NCBI RefSeq assembly: GCF_031157255.1
Contig: NZ_JAVIFX010000007.1
Coordinates: 124,001 to 188,000 of the forward strand
DNA: 64,000 bases
Reading direction: 5' to 3'
Origin: Bradyrhizobium sp. LHD-71
GTDB taxonomy: Bacteria > Pseudomonadota > Alphaproteobacteria > Rhizobiales > Xanthobacteraceae
The position numbers and the translations under genes are program-made. This document shows positions 8,911 to 17,186 of this stretch, in pieces. The notes below the pieces were generated by a model. That model saw only the letters and a list, made by a program, of their open reading frames with translations, did not search any database and was not told the origin of the DNA. Numbering within the stretch: position 1 is the stretch's first letter; each line of letters starts with the position of its first letter.

Positions 8911-9882
8911 CTACTGCGGCTCAATACCGGCCTTGCGGATAAGCGCCTCCCAGCGGGGATTGTCGTCGGCGATTCGCCTCGCCAATTGAACCGGGGACAG
9001 AGGCATTACTGATGTATGCATCAGGCCGAAACGAGCCTGCACCTCTGGCCTAGCCAAAGCAGCGCGGATTGCCGTGTCGAGCCGCTCGACGACCGCCGCA
9101 GGCGTGCCCGTCGGCGCCATGATGGCAACGATCGTTTCGAGCGTGCCGGAAGCGTCCGGAAACGTCTCTTGAAGTGTCGGCACGTCAGGCAGCGCGCTGT
9201 AGCGCGACGCCGCCGAAATGACGATTGGCCGCATCCTTGTCGCGTCCATCTGCGACATTCCATTGCCGATATCGACGATCGCCACCTGAACATGGCCTCC
9301 GGCCAGATCCGTGAGCGCCTGAGGGGTTCCGCGGTAGCCGACAGGCACCGGGTTCGACCTGGTCACCGCCGAGAAGAGCGCAAGCGCAACCTGGGCACTC
9401 GGCGATCCGAAGCCAATCGTGACTGGCGCTGGCTCGCCCTGGACCGCCTTCGTAAGATCAGCGATGGTCCGGATGGGCGACGCATCCGCCACCATAAACA
9501 GCATCGAAGTCGATCCGATACCCGAAACTGGTTGGAAGCTCCCGATCGGGTCATAACTCAGAGCCTTGTACAGGCTTTTCGCCACAAACATCACGGAAGA
9601 TCCCACGAGCAATGTATGCCCGTCCGGCTTGCTCTGTGCGACCATTGCTGCCGCCAGGGTACCCTGCGCTCCCGGCTTGTTCTCGACGATGACAGGCTGT
9701 CCGAACGATTCCTGGATCGCGTGGCCAAGGGCGCGTGCCAGGGTGTCGGTCACAGAGCCCGCCGGGAACGGCGCAACAAGCGTGATGGGACGGGATGGGA
9801 AGGGCTGCGCGTGAAGAGGCGGAATTGTCAGCAGAAGCCAAGCCGCGGTTGCGCAGGCCAACAAGTTTCCGCGAGTGAGCAT
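8911..9882 (-). CDS. Tripartite tricarboxylate transporter-type (Bug) substrate-binding protein
   Basis: The 323-residue periplasmic protein has a signal peptide (LLACATAAWLLLTIPPLHAQ) and the Bug signature series: FPSRPITLVAPFPAGSVTD, GQPVIVENKPGAQGT and KPDGHTLLVGSS. The ATG at 9882 was chosen because it starts directly before the signal peptide; an extension to 9936 gives a non-signal leader. No tctA or tctB membrane genes are nearby. It may work with a transporter encoded elsewhere or as a sensor component. It lies 198 bases downstream of the citryl-CoA-lyase-like gene and could be the last gene of that operon. Confidence 0.9.
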   Translation of the reverse strand: MLTRGNLLACATAAWLLLTIPPLHAQPFPSRPITLVAPFPAGSVTDTLARALGHAIQESFGQPVIVENKPGAQGTLAAAMVAQSKPDGHTLLVGSSVMFVAKSLYKALSYDPIGSFQPVSGIGSTSMLFMVADASPIRTIADLTKAVQGEPAPVTIGFGSPSAQVALALFSAVTRSNPVPVGYRGTPQALTDLAGGHVQVAIVDIGNGMSQMDATRMRPIVISAASRYSALPDVPTLQETFPDASGTLETIVAIMAPTGTPAAVVERLDTAIRAALARPEVQARFGLMHTSVMPLSPVQLARRIADDNPRWEALIRKAGIEPQ

Positions 9883-10080
9883 GCGACGTTCCCCCGTAAC
9901 GCGATTTGATTGACGGGAAGCGTAAGCAAGCCGCACCGGTGGTATAAATCAAATAAACTGAAGCATTGTTTTGCCGCGACGTGAGGCGAGGCTTTGCAGG
10001 TGCTTCGCCGCCGGCCCACAAGCTCCGAGCGAAGCAGGTGACAGCATTGGCGGACAATTCCGTCCTGAAACAAGCAGGCG

Positions 10081-10896
10081 TCAGATCAATGTTGCTTCAG
10101 TCATAGACCCGAGGGCGTTGGGCCAGCGCGCATGTGTTCCGTCGCCTCCTCGTCGGTTCGCAACCACTTCGCGTGCGATCGGCCTACGGGATTCTTCGAG
10201 GATGTGCCCGACAAGCCCCACCGCTCGTGCCATTACCCCGAGACCGCGGCAAATCTGCCAATCGAATCCCATCTCACAACAGAGCGCACCGAGAATTCCG
10301 GTCGCGTTGACAGGTAATGGCCTTCCCTTGATGCGTTCGGCCTCCTGCGCAATGATCTGAATCAACTGAACGTAAGGACCCTCGAAACCCGTCTCCCGGG
10401 CGAGCGCAATCAGACGAGGCGTGCGCGGATCGATCGGCTTGTGAAACGGATGTCCAATACCTGGCAGGATGGCGTGCTCGCGATTGAACTTCGCCACAAC
10501 TTGCTCCGCGATCGCTGGATACTCGGACCCGGCGGCCGGCTCAGGCATGGCTTGGTAAAGCATCTTTGCGGAACCCTCGATGCTGCCAACGAACACCGTA
10601 CCGAGACCACAAAGACCCGCGGCAACCGCCGCCTGGATCGATTCCGGCGCGCCCATGTAAGTCAGACGCGCCGCGAGCGCGCTGGGTGTCAACCCATGCT
10701 CGACCAGCGTCACCAGCATTGCGTTGAACATTCTGGATTCGTTTGCGGTGGGCGTCCGCGCCGTCAGCTCCAGGAAGGCCATGTCGCCGAAGCTGAGATG
10801 GCCAAGGATCTCGCTTGGAAAATCGCGTCCGAACAAGGTTATGGAATCCGGCGCACTCCAGCCTATGTCCGTGCGCAATCGTGCCTTCGGAGCCAT
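10081..10896 (-). CDS. Citryl-CoA lyase-like protein (citrate synthase fold)
   Basis: The 271-residue protein resembles the C-terminal catalytic part of citrate synthase and stand-alone citryl-CoA lyases. The active-site block is ILPGIGHPFHKPIDPRTPRL (about residues 154-173), and NATGILGALCCEMGF follows. It is about 100-150 residues shorter than true citrate synthases. The family cleaves (or forms) 3-hydroxy-3-carboxyacyl-CoA into acetyl-CoA and a 2-oxoacid. The start has an AAAGGA ribosome-binding site. It is the last closely packed gene of a five-gene operon with a CitE-like lyase and a CoA-transferase, so two C-C-cleaving lyases serve one pathway. The substrate is unknown. Confidence 0.8.
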   Translation of the reverse strand: MAPKARLRTDIGWSAPDSITLFGRDFPSEILGHLSFGDMAFLELTARTPTANESRMFNAMLVTLVEHGLTPSALAARLTYMGAPESIQAAVAAGLCGLGTVFVGSIEGSAKMLYQAMPEPAAGSEYPAIAEQVVAKFNREHAILPGIGHPFHKPIDPRTPRLIALARETGFEGPYVQLIQIIAQEAERIKGRPLPVNATGILGALCCEMGFDWQICRGLGVMARAVGLVGHILEESRRPIAREVVANRRGGDGTHARWPNALGSMTEATLI

Positions 10897-10943
10897 TGCT
10901 TGTCCTTTCTCGAGTCTGCGCTTCGTATGCTCGCCTTGCCTGC

Positions 10944-11918
10944 CTAGTTCACCGTTGCTCCGGAGGCTTTCACGGCCTTTCGCCATTTTTCGATGTCGCG
11001 CTCAAGCAACCTGCGAAACTCGTCCGGCGAAGTCTGTAGCGCCGTTGCGCCTTGCTTCGCCAGAAGCTGTTGCATTTCGGGTGTCTTCAGAATCTCCGCG
11101 ACGTCTGCATTGATCTTCCTTACGACGGAAGGGTTCAGCCCGGCCGGCGCCAGGATGCCCCACCAGGGATTGACGTCGAACTTCTCGATGCCCGCTTCGG
11201 CGATCGCGGGGATATCGGGCGCAATCGCGACACGTTCGGCACTGCTTACCGCCAGTGCGCGGACGGTCCCGGCCTGCACCGACGAAATGACCGATGGAAC
11301 GCTGGCGAACGCCGCATCGACATGACCTCCGATCACATCGGCGATGGCCTGCGGCGCGCCTTTATAGGGGACATGCACGACGCGAATGCCCGCCTCGGTC
11401 TTCAGCATCTCGCCGAGCAGATGGTTCACCGAACCGTTGCCTGCAGAACCATACGTCAGCTTGTCAGGCTTGGCTCGCGCAAACCCAATGAACTCCTGCA
11501 GCGTCTTTATCTCGGACCGCGGGCTGACGATCAGCAGAAACGGCGTCACGGCGATGGTCGCGATCGGCTCGAAATCCTTTAGAGAGTCGAACGGCAGCTT
11601 CTCGTAAAGACTTTGATTGATCGCCTGCGACCCCTCATATGTCACGAGCAACGTGTAGCCGTCCGGCGGCGCCTTTGCGACGAACTCGGTGCCGACGACA
11701 CCGCCGGCGCCGGGCCGGTTTTCGACTATCACCGGCTGCCCCCAGCGCTCGCCTAGTTTCTGTCCAATCGCGCGTGCAAACGTGTCTGTGCCGCCGCCTG
11801 CAGCCTGCGGAACGATGATGTGCACCGCCTTGGACGGGTAATCCTGCGCCGCAACCGGTGACAACGACATAGCCGTGACGGCCAGAACAGCTGCCACAAT
11901 CGAACGAAGTAAAAGCAT
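10944..11918 (-). CDS. Tripartite tricarboxylate transporter-type (Bug) substrate-binding protein
   Basis: The 324-residue exported protein has a signal peptide (SIVAAVLAVTAMSLSPVAAQ) followed by YPSKAVHIIVPQAAGGGTD, GQPVIVENRPGAGGVVG and PPDGYTLLVTY, all hallmarks of the Bug family. The ATG at 11918 has GGAGGAGA just upstream, while the ATG five codons earlier has no such site. It lies inside the catabolic operon between the flavin monooxygenase and the citryl-CoA-lyase-like gene, which suggests it binds the substrate of that pathway, probably a carboxylate. No membrane partner is encoded in the window. Confidence 0.92.
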   Translation of the reverse strand: MLLLRSIVAAVLAVTAMSLSPVAAQDYPSKAVHIIVPQAAGGGTDTFARAIGQKLGERWGQPVIVENRPGAGGVVGTEFVAKAPPDGYTLLVTYEGSQAINQSLYEKLPFDSLKDFEPIATIAVTPFLLIVSPRSEIKTLQEFIGFARAKPDKLTYGSAGNGSVNHLLGEMLKTEAGIRVVHVPYKGAPQAIADVIGGHVDAAFASVPSVISSVQAGTVRALAVSSAERVAIAPDIPAIAEAGIEKFDVNPWWGILAPAGLNPSVVRKINADVAEILKTPEMQQLLAKQGATALQTSPDEFRRLLERDIEKWRKAVKASGATVN

Positions 11919-11964
11919 CCGTCTCCTCCCCATCGGTACGCGTGCTCAGGCCGGATTTGATTGT

Positions 11965-13323
11965 TTATGCCTGGTGCCGAGCTCTGCCTTCTGATCGCCA
12001 TTGCGGCCTCGGCAATCCCAAGCTTTCTCTAAGTGTCTCACCCTGATACTCGCGCCGGAATAGGCCGCGACGCTGGAGCTCGGGCACAACGAGCTGGACG
12101 AAATCGTCATAAGTGCCAGGCACATGGGTCGCCGCCACCACGAACCCATCACACGCTCCACCGGTGAACCACTCTTCAAGCTTGTCCGCAACGGACTTTG
12201 TAGATCCGACAAAAGTCGGAAGCTCTTTCAGCCTGCCGCGCCCACTGAACTCGACGAAGTCCTGCACCGTCGGATTTGCTTTTCCGCTGAGCTGAACCAC
12301 ACGGTCGCGAACAGCCTGCAGGCCACCGATCGATCGCAGTTCGTCCGCACTGAATGGTTCGTCCATCGGCTTTGTCGCAAAGTCAAAATTTAGCACCTCA
12401 GAGAGAAGCGTGAGCGAGTCGATCGGGCTCGCCAGCCGATCGATCGCCGCGAACTTGTCCTCTGCTTCCGCTTGCGTTTCGGCCACAACGGGGTAGATGG
12501 CCGGCGCAATGGCGACTTGCGGTGCCCTGTCGCCAAGCGCTCGCTTCATGTCGGCATACTGTCTCGTCGCGATCTCTAGGTTGGGATAGATCACGAATAT
12601 GAGTTCACCCCATCGGGAGGCAAACTGCTTTCCGCGGCCACTCTGGCCGGCTTGAATGATGACCGGGTGCCCCTGGGCGGACCGCGGCACGGTGAACGGG
12701 CCGCGTGATGTGAAGAATTTCCCCCGATGATCCAGCCGATGCACCTTGTCAGGATCTGCAAATAATCCCTTCTCCCGATCAAAGACGATCGCGTCGTCTT
12801 CCCACGTGTTCCAGTGGCCAAGCACGACCTCCATGAACTCGTCAGCCCGATCATATCTGAGATCATGGGCCAGATGTTCGGAGGCGCCGAAGTTCGCCGC
12901 CTCGGAGTCGTTCAGCGAGGTGACCACATTCCAGGCGACCCGACCATTGAGAAGGAGGTCGACAGTCGCGAAAACACGCGCGACATGAAACGGCTCGTAA
13001 TAGGTCGTCGAATAGGTAAAGCCAATTCCAAGATGCCTTGTCGCAAGCCCCATCGCCATGGCAACCGCGAGCGGGTCGAGCTTGGCCGCTCGAATTCCGT
13101 GCCGGACCGTCTCCGTGAAGTCCTCACCAAACCGATCCGGTATCGCGAGGCGATCGTCGAAGAAAGCGAGATGAAACTTGCCGCGCTCCAGCGTACGGCC
13201 GATCTCTTCATAGTATTCTCGCGAGAACCAGTTCGGCTTTGAGGCAGGATGGCGCCACGAGGCGGGATAGTTGGAGCAATTCTGGGCTTGCAAAAAGCCG
13301 ATCAGTTTCATCTGCCTGTTCAT
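11965..13323 (-). CDS. LLM-class flavin-dependent monooxygenase (NtaA/SnaA/DszA type)
   Basis: The 452-residue protein is a bacterial-luciferase-like TIM-barrel enzyme. It starts with LIGFLQAQNCSNYPASWRHP, the N-terminus typical of the nitrilotriacetate/dibenzothiophene-sulfone monooxygenase branch. It contains GRVAWNVVTSLNDSEAANFG and PVIIQAGQSGRGKQFASRW (FMN phosphate region). These enzymes use FMNH2 from a separate reductase, which is not in this window. It is third in the operon, 39 bases from the CoA-transferase stop side. It could oxidatively cleave a heteroatom-containing substrate before CoA activation; the substrate cannot be read from sequence. Confidence 0.87.
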   Translation of the reverse strand: MNRQMKLIGFLQAQNCSNYPASWRHPASKPNWFSREYYEEIGRTLERGKFHLAFFDDRLAIPDRFGEDFTETVRHGIRAAKLDPLAVAMAMGLATRHLGIGFTYSTTYYEPFHVARVFATVDLLLNGRVAWNVVTSLNDSEAANFGASEHLAHDLRYDRADEFMEVVLGHWNTWEDDAIVFDREKGLFADPDKVHRLDHRGKFFTSRGPFTVPRSAQGHPVIIQAGQSGRGKQFASRWGELIFVIYPNLEIATRQYADMKRALGDRAPQVAIAPAIYPVVAETQAEAEDKFAAIDRLASPIDSLTLLSEVLNFDFATKPMDEPFSADELRSIGGLQAVRDRVVQLSGKANPTVQDFVEFSGRGRLKELPTFVGSTKSVADKLEEWFTGGACDGFVVAATHVPGTYDDFVQLVVPELQRRGLFRREYQGETLRESLGLPRPQWRSEGRARHQA

Positions 13324-13362
13324 GACATTAGCTCTTTCTCGCCAAGGCTGGTGGGGCGCTGG

Positions 13363-14562
13363 TCAGATCACGCCTTCATCGCGCAACGTTGCAAGCATGG
13401 ACGCCGAGACGCCTGCGAGCGCTGTGAGGACCTCGTCGGTATGAGCTCCAAGCGAAACACCTGCGTGCCTGAAGCGGGGCGGTGTGCGCGACATCCTTGG
13501 GATTGCGCTTGGTACAGCGATCGATCCGGCGCGCGAATCGACCTCGGCGATATTGCCGCGCGCCCGGTAGTGTGGGTCATTGAAGATGTCGCTGATGCTG
13601 TAGATCGGCCCGCAAGGCACGTCGTGACGGTCGCACTCGGCAAGCGCCTGCTCAAGCGACATAGTCGCGAGCCAATCGGCTACGAGTGCGTTGACCTCAT
13701 CGCGATGGGAGATTCGCGCTGTCATGGTCGCATAGCGAACATCCGCCGAAAGCTCCGGACGGCGCATTGCGCGCGCAAGGCGATCGAACATCTTGTCGCT
13801 CGAACAGGCAAGCGCAAGCCATCGCCCGTCCGCAGTTTGGTAGTGGCTATGCGGCACGACGTTGACAGTATCGGGACCAAGCCGCTCCCGGATGAACCCG
13901 GTCTTGGCGTAGACGGTGGCGATCTCGTCGAGCAGGCGAAACACCGATTCATAGAGTCCGATGTCGATGACCTGGCCGCGGCCGGTCGCCTCGGCATGAC
14001 GAAGGGCCACCATGACGCCAACCGCACCCCAGAGTCCTGAAATGTAGTCGGCCAGCGACGTCGAGCCGGGCATGACCGGTGGACGTCCTGGCTCACCGGC
14101 GAGATACGCAAGCCCGCTGAACGCATGCGCGATCCGCGCAAATCCCGGCTTGTCACGCAACGGACCATCCTGCCCGTAGGCGCTGATGCGGAGCATGACG
14201 AGTTTCGGATTCACATCGCTGAGCGCGTCGAAACCGAGGCCCCATTTTTCGAGCGTCCCGGGCCGGAAATTCTCCAGCACCACGTCCGACTTGCGGACGA
14301 GTTCGCGGAACAGCGACGCTCCGCGGTCGGTACGCAGATCGAGTGTGACCGACTTCTTATTGCGCGCTTCGCTTAGCCAGACGTAAGTGTCGCCGCATTC
14401 GCTCGGCGTACCGAAGCGCCTCAGCGGATCGCCCGCACCTGGCTGCTCGATCTTGATGACCTCCGCTCCGAAATCGGAAAGCACGGTGCCGCAGAACGGC
14501 GCCGCGACGAACGTGGCAATATCGAGCACGCGGATGCCGGCGAGCGGCGCATCATGCGACAT
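13363..14562 (-). CDS. CaiB/BaiF (type III) CoA-transferase
   Basis: The 399-residue family III CoA-transferase has an N-terminal GIRVLDIATFVAAPFCGTVLSDFGAEVIKIE block and the RNKKSVTLDLR motif. The candidate catalytic aspartate lies in TSLADYISGLWG (about residue 168). Its ATG has a GGAAGG site and overlaps the end of the CitE-like gene by 11 bases, so the two are coupled. It would activate the pathway carboxylate as a CoA thioester, which the neighbouring lyases could then cleave. Confidence 0.92.
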   Translation of the reverse strand: MSHDAPLAGIRVLDIATFVAAPFCGTVLSDFGAEVIKIEQPGAGDPLRRFGTPSECGDTYVWLSEARNKKSVTLDLRTDRGASLFRELVRKSDVVLENFRPGTLEKWGLGFDALSDVNPKLVMLRISAYGQDGPLRDKPGFARIAHAFSGLAYLAGEPGRPPVMPGSTSLADYISGLWGAVGVMVALRHAEATGRGQVIDIGLYESVFRLLDEIATVYAKTGFIRERLGPDTVNVVPHSHYQTADGRWLALACSSDKMFDRLARAMRRPELSADVRYATMTARISHRDEVNALVADWLATMSLEQALAECDRHDVPCGPIYSISDIFNDPHYRARGNIAEVDSRAGSIAVPSAIPRMSRTPPRFRHAGVSLGAHTDEVLTALAGVSASMLATLRDEGVI

Positions 14563-15568
14563 CGCGAACCTTCCCAGCCCCTGACGGCGCAGCCGGCATT
14601 GCGTCGATCGCCGCCTGGCGATCAAGAATGGCCTGTGCTCGCTTCTGTACCGCCAAATCGATCAGGACGCCGTCCTGCCCGAACGCGCCGTCACCACCTG
14701 CACTTGCCGATTGGATCCTGGCCAGAATCTCCCGCGCCCAGCGGAGTTCCTTGTGCGTCGGCGAGAACACCTCGTTGGCGATCTCGAGCTGGGACGGATG
14801 AATAGCCCATTTGCCTTCAAAACCGAGCGCTGCGGCACGCTCGGCGCTCGCCCGGAATCCCACAGGATCGCCGAAATTGGCATAAGGCCCATCGATCGCG
14901 CGCAGACCGAAAGCGCGGCATGCGTTCGCAATCCGCGCCAGGGCAAAGTGCCATTGATCGTTCCAGTGAGATTGGCGCGAGCCATGGTCGTCGGGATCCG
15001 TAAGGACCGCATAGCGAGGATCCGATGCACCGATGATTTCACCGCAGGTGCGCAGGTCGATCGAATAGTCACCGATACCGAAAATCATGGCCTCGAGCCG
15101 GTTCGACGATGCTGCGATCGCCTCCACATTTGCGAGCCCAAGCGTCGTCTCGATGAGAATTTCGATCCCTAGCTTTGTCGAACGACCAGCCTCACGCTCC
15201 AACCCCGCGATCAGCGCCTCCACGAACTGGACATCGAACGCAGTGCCCACCTTCGGAACCATGACGAGGTCGAGCCTGGGGCATCTGGTGACGATTTCGA
15301 TGATGTCGCGGTGTGCCCACTCCGTATCCAGACCATTGATCCGCACGGCAAGTGTCTTGCCTCCCCAGTCGAGCTCGTTCAGCGCGCGGACCGCAATCTC
15401 ACGCGCTTCGGGTTTCCTCGACGGTGCGACAGCGTCTTCCAGATCAAGAAATACGAAGTCGGCCGGACCGCGCGCGGCCCGTTCAAAGAAGCGCTCCGAC
15501 GTTGCGGGAACCGCCAGCTCAGAGCGCTGAACGCGGAACGAGCGTGGCCTGACAACGGTGAACGACAT
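14552..15568 (-). CDS. HpcH/HpaI-family CitE-like lyase
   Basis: The 338-residue TIM-barrel protein has CitE-family motifs: VFLDLEDAV (Mg-binding acid pair), AVRINGLDTEWAHRDI, VMVPKVG, ILIETTLGL and WAIHPSQLEIANEVFSP. Relatives cleave malyl-, citramalyl-, beta-methylmalyl- or citryl-CoA. It is longer than CitE of citrate lyase (about 290 residues), closer to stand-alone malyl/citramalyl-CoA lyases. It is the first gene of the operon, and its promoter region (15569-15719) is shared with the divergent LysR gene, a typical LysR control arrangement. Confidence 0.87.
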   Translation of the reverse strand: MSFTVVRPRSFRVQRSELAVPATSERFFERAARGPADFVFLDLEDAVAPSRKPEAREIAVRALNELDWGGKTLAVRINGLDTEWAHRDIIEIVTRCPRLDLVMVPKVGTAFDVQFVEALIAGLEREAGRSTKLGIEILIETTLGLANVEAIAASSNRLEAMIFGIGDYSIDLRTCGEIIGASDPRYAVLTDPDDHGSRQSHWNDQWHFALARIANACRAFGLRAIDGPYANFGDPVGFRASAERAAALGFEGKWAIHPSQLEIANEVFSPTHKELRWAREILARIQSASAGGDGAFGQDGVLIDLAVQKRAQAILDRQAAIDAMPAAPSGAGKVRDVA

Positions 15569-15719
15569 GGCGCATTTTCCAGGACAGGAGTTGCTGCGAT
15601 AGATCCCCCCACAGCACGTACGATCATGGTAGATGTCGACCAATGATCTTACTAACGAGATTATCTAAAGAATTGTTCAGTTATTGAGATCACTGGGGAA
15701 GACAAAACCGGGGGCCAGC

Positions 15720-16619
15720 ATGCCGCAGGTCAACTTCAAACTGTTGCACATGTTCATTGCCGTGGCCGAGAACAGAAGCTTCCGGCTCGCATCGGAACAC
15801 CTGAACCGCTCCCAGTCGGCAGTCAGCATGCAGATCAAGCTGCTCGAAGAGCAGGTCGGCGTTGCGCTCTTTCACCGAACGACCCGCCGGGTCGAACTCA
15901 CGGCTGAGGGACAGCAACTGCTTGCTCATGCTCGGCGCGCGTTGAGCGAATGGGACAACGGGCTTCGCGAGATTCGGGGCATCGTCGATATGCAGCGAGG
16001 CACACTGTCTTTCGCCTGCGTGCCGACGATTGCTGCGACCATCCTGCCGCAAGCACTTCGCGTGTTTCAGGCCAGCTATCCAGGAATCAGCGTCAACCTT
16101 CGCGAGCTCGCGGCAGAAGACCTGCTCGACTGTATCCGCCGTCGGGACGCCGACTTCGGCATAGGCCCGGGCATGGAGCGTTTGACCGAGTTCCAGTTCA
16201 CCCCGCTCTTCAACGACCCGATCTACGCGCTCGCCACTCGGGCCTTCCCTTTTCGAAAACGGGCTTCAATCGACCTGGCGGAACTCTGTAACTTCCCGAT
16301 TCTGCTGAATTCCAAATCAGCGGCGCTGCGCGCGATGCTGGAGCGTGCTCTCGCCGTTCGAGATCTTCAGATGAAGATCGCGTTCGAAGTGGTCCACACC
16401 CATACGCTAATCGCATTGGCAGCCGCCGGACTTGGCGTTGGAATCTTGCCGAAAGTCGCCCTTCCCCTCCCGCTCAGGAAAAACATGCAGGCCGCGCCGA
16501 TCGGAATTCCCCCTCTGGTGCGTTCGGTCGGCATACTCACACTGAAGGGACAGACCTTCTCCCCCGCCGCAGCCGCGCTGACTGCCGCCGTCCAAAAATT
16601 CATAAGACCTCGCGGCTGA
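15720..16619 (+). CDS. LysR-family transcriptional regulator, divergent from the CitE operon
   Basis: The 299-residue regulator has the HTH block VNFKLLHMFIAVAENRSFRLASEH and AVSMQIKLLEEQVGVALFHRTTRRVELT. The substrate-binding domain runs from about residue 92 to the end. The ATG at 15720 follows a GGGGG-type site; an in-frame TTG at 15684 is a weaker alternative. It is divergent from the CitE-like lyase operon with a 151-base shared region, so it very probably controls that operon. It is a close paralogue of the regulator at 8011-8904. Confidence 0.92.
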   Translation: MPQVNFKLLHMFIAVAENRSFRLASEHLNRSQSAVSMQIKLLEEQVGVALFHRTTRRVELTAEGQQLLAHARRALSEWDNGLREIRGIVDMQRGTLSFACVPTIAATILPQALRVFQASYPGISVNLRELAAEDLLDCIRRRDADFGIGPGMERLTEFQFTPLFNDPIYALATRAFPFRKRASIDLAELCNFPILLNSKSAALRAMLERALAVRDLQMKIAFEVVHTHTLIALAAAGLGVGILPKVALPLPLRKNMQAAPIGIPPLVRSVGILTLKGQTFSPAAAALTAAVQKFIRPRG

Positions 16620-16636
16620 ACAGCGGCGCCCACCGC

Positions 16637-16993
16637 TCATACGCTCGGGGCGGAGGCTCCGTTCCGGTCGGCCATCATCTCGGGGGCGTCGTCAAGCGGG
16701 TTCTTGGGAAACTGGATCGCACCAGCCCCGGTAAACACATTCGAGATCACCGTTCTCGCAGCAGCGCGAATTTCCTGCTCGATTTCCGGCGAGCCCGCCG
16801 GCAACGCCACCGCGTTGGTGAGATCCAAAAGTTTGTCGCGGAGTTGCTTCTGAAACGCGTCCGGGTCATCTGCGAGGCTCGATACACAGGCAAAGAGCAT
16901 CATCAGCATGAGCTGGACTGCGACATCGCCTCCGACCTGATTGACGGTCTGCTCGCGCCGTGGCGGCAGCCCATTTATGGCGTCCATATACAT
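16637..16993 (-). CDS. Hypothetical protein
   Basis: A 118-residue protein of unknown function. An AGAGGA site lies 8-10 bases before the ATG. The sequence has a moderately hydrophobic helix near residues 24-41 (DVAVQLMLMMLFACVSSLAD) and an otherwise polar, helical body; no catalytic motif is visible. It converges on the LysR gene and is oriented with the polysaccharide genes, but is 193 bases away from them. Coding status rests on composition, a ribosome-binding site and the absence of a better alternative frame. Confidence 0.5.
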   Translation of the reverse strand: MYMDAINGLPPRREQTVNQVGGDVAVQLMLMMLFACVSSLADDPDAFQKQLRDKLLDLTNAVALPAGSPEIEQEIRAAARTVISNVFTGAGAIQFPKNPLDDAPEMMADRNGASAPSV

Positions 16994-17103
16994 TCAACAA
17001 ATCCTCTTTGCTGCGTCCCCCCATTGGAAATGCGCTCGCATTGCCCCGATGCGCACGGCTGGCGCGACCTTACAGCACCCATCGCTTCGCGGCCATCCTC
17101 CCC

Positions 17104-17121
17104 GGGGCGCAAAGGCGCCCC
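17104..17121 (-). terminator. Stem-loop downstream of glycosyltransferase operon
   Basis: GGGGCGC and GCGCCCC pair around an AAAG loop, 66 bases past the stop of the last gene of the GT4-radical SAM-GT4 operon. There is no T-run, so it is a candidate for a Rho-dependent end or RNA stabiliser rather than a classical terminator. Confidence 0.35.
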
Positions 17122-17186
17122 TCATCGGCGTCGAAGCGGCTTGCATATGCCGTCGAAGCCCTTCTGAAACTCCGCTGCTCGGAATT

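Noticed and set aside
9016-9909. 297-codon plus-strand frame opposite the Bug gene
   Set aside because: It is an Arg/His-rich shadow frame; the opposite strand has a signal peptide and family motifs.
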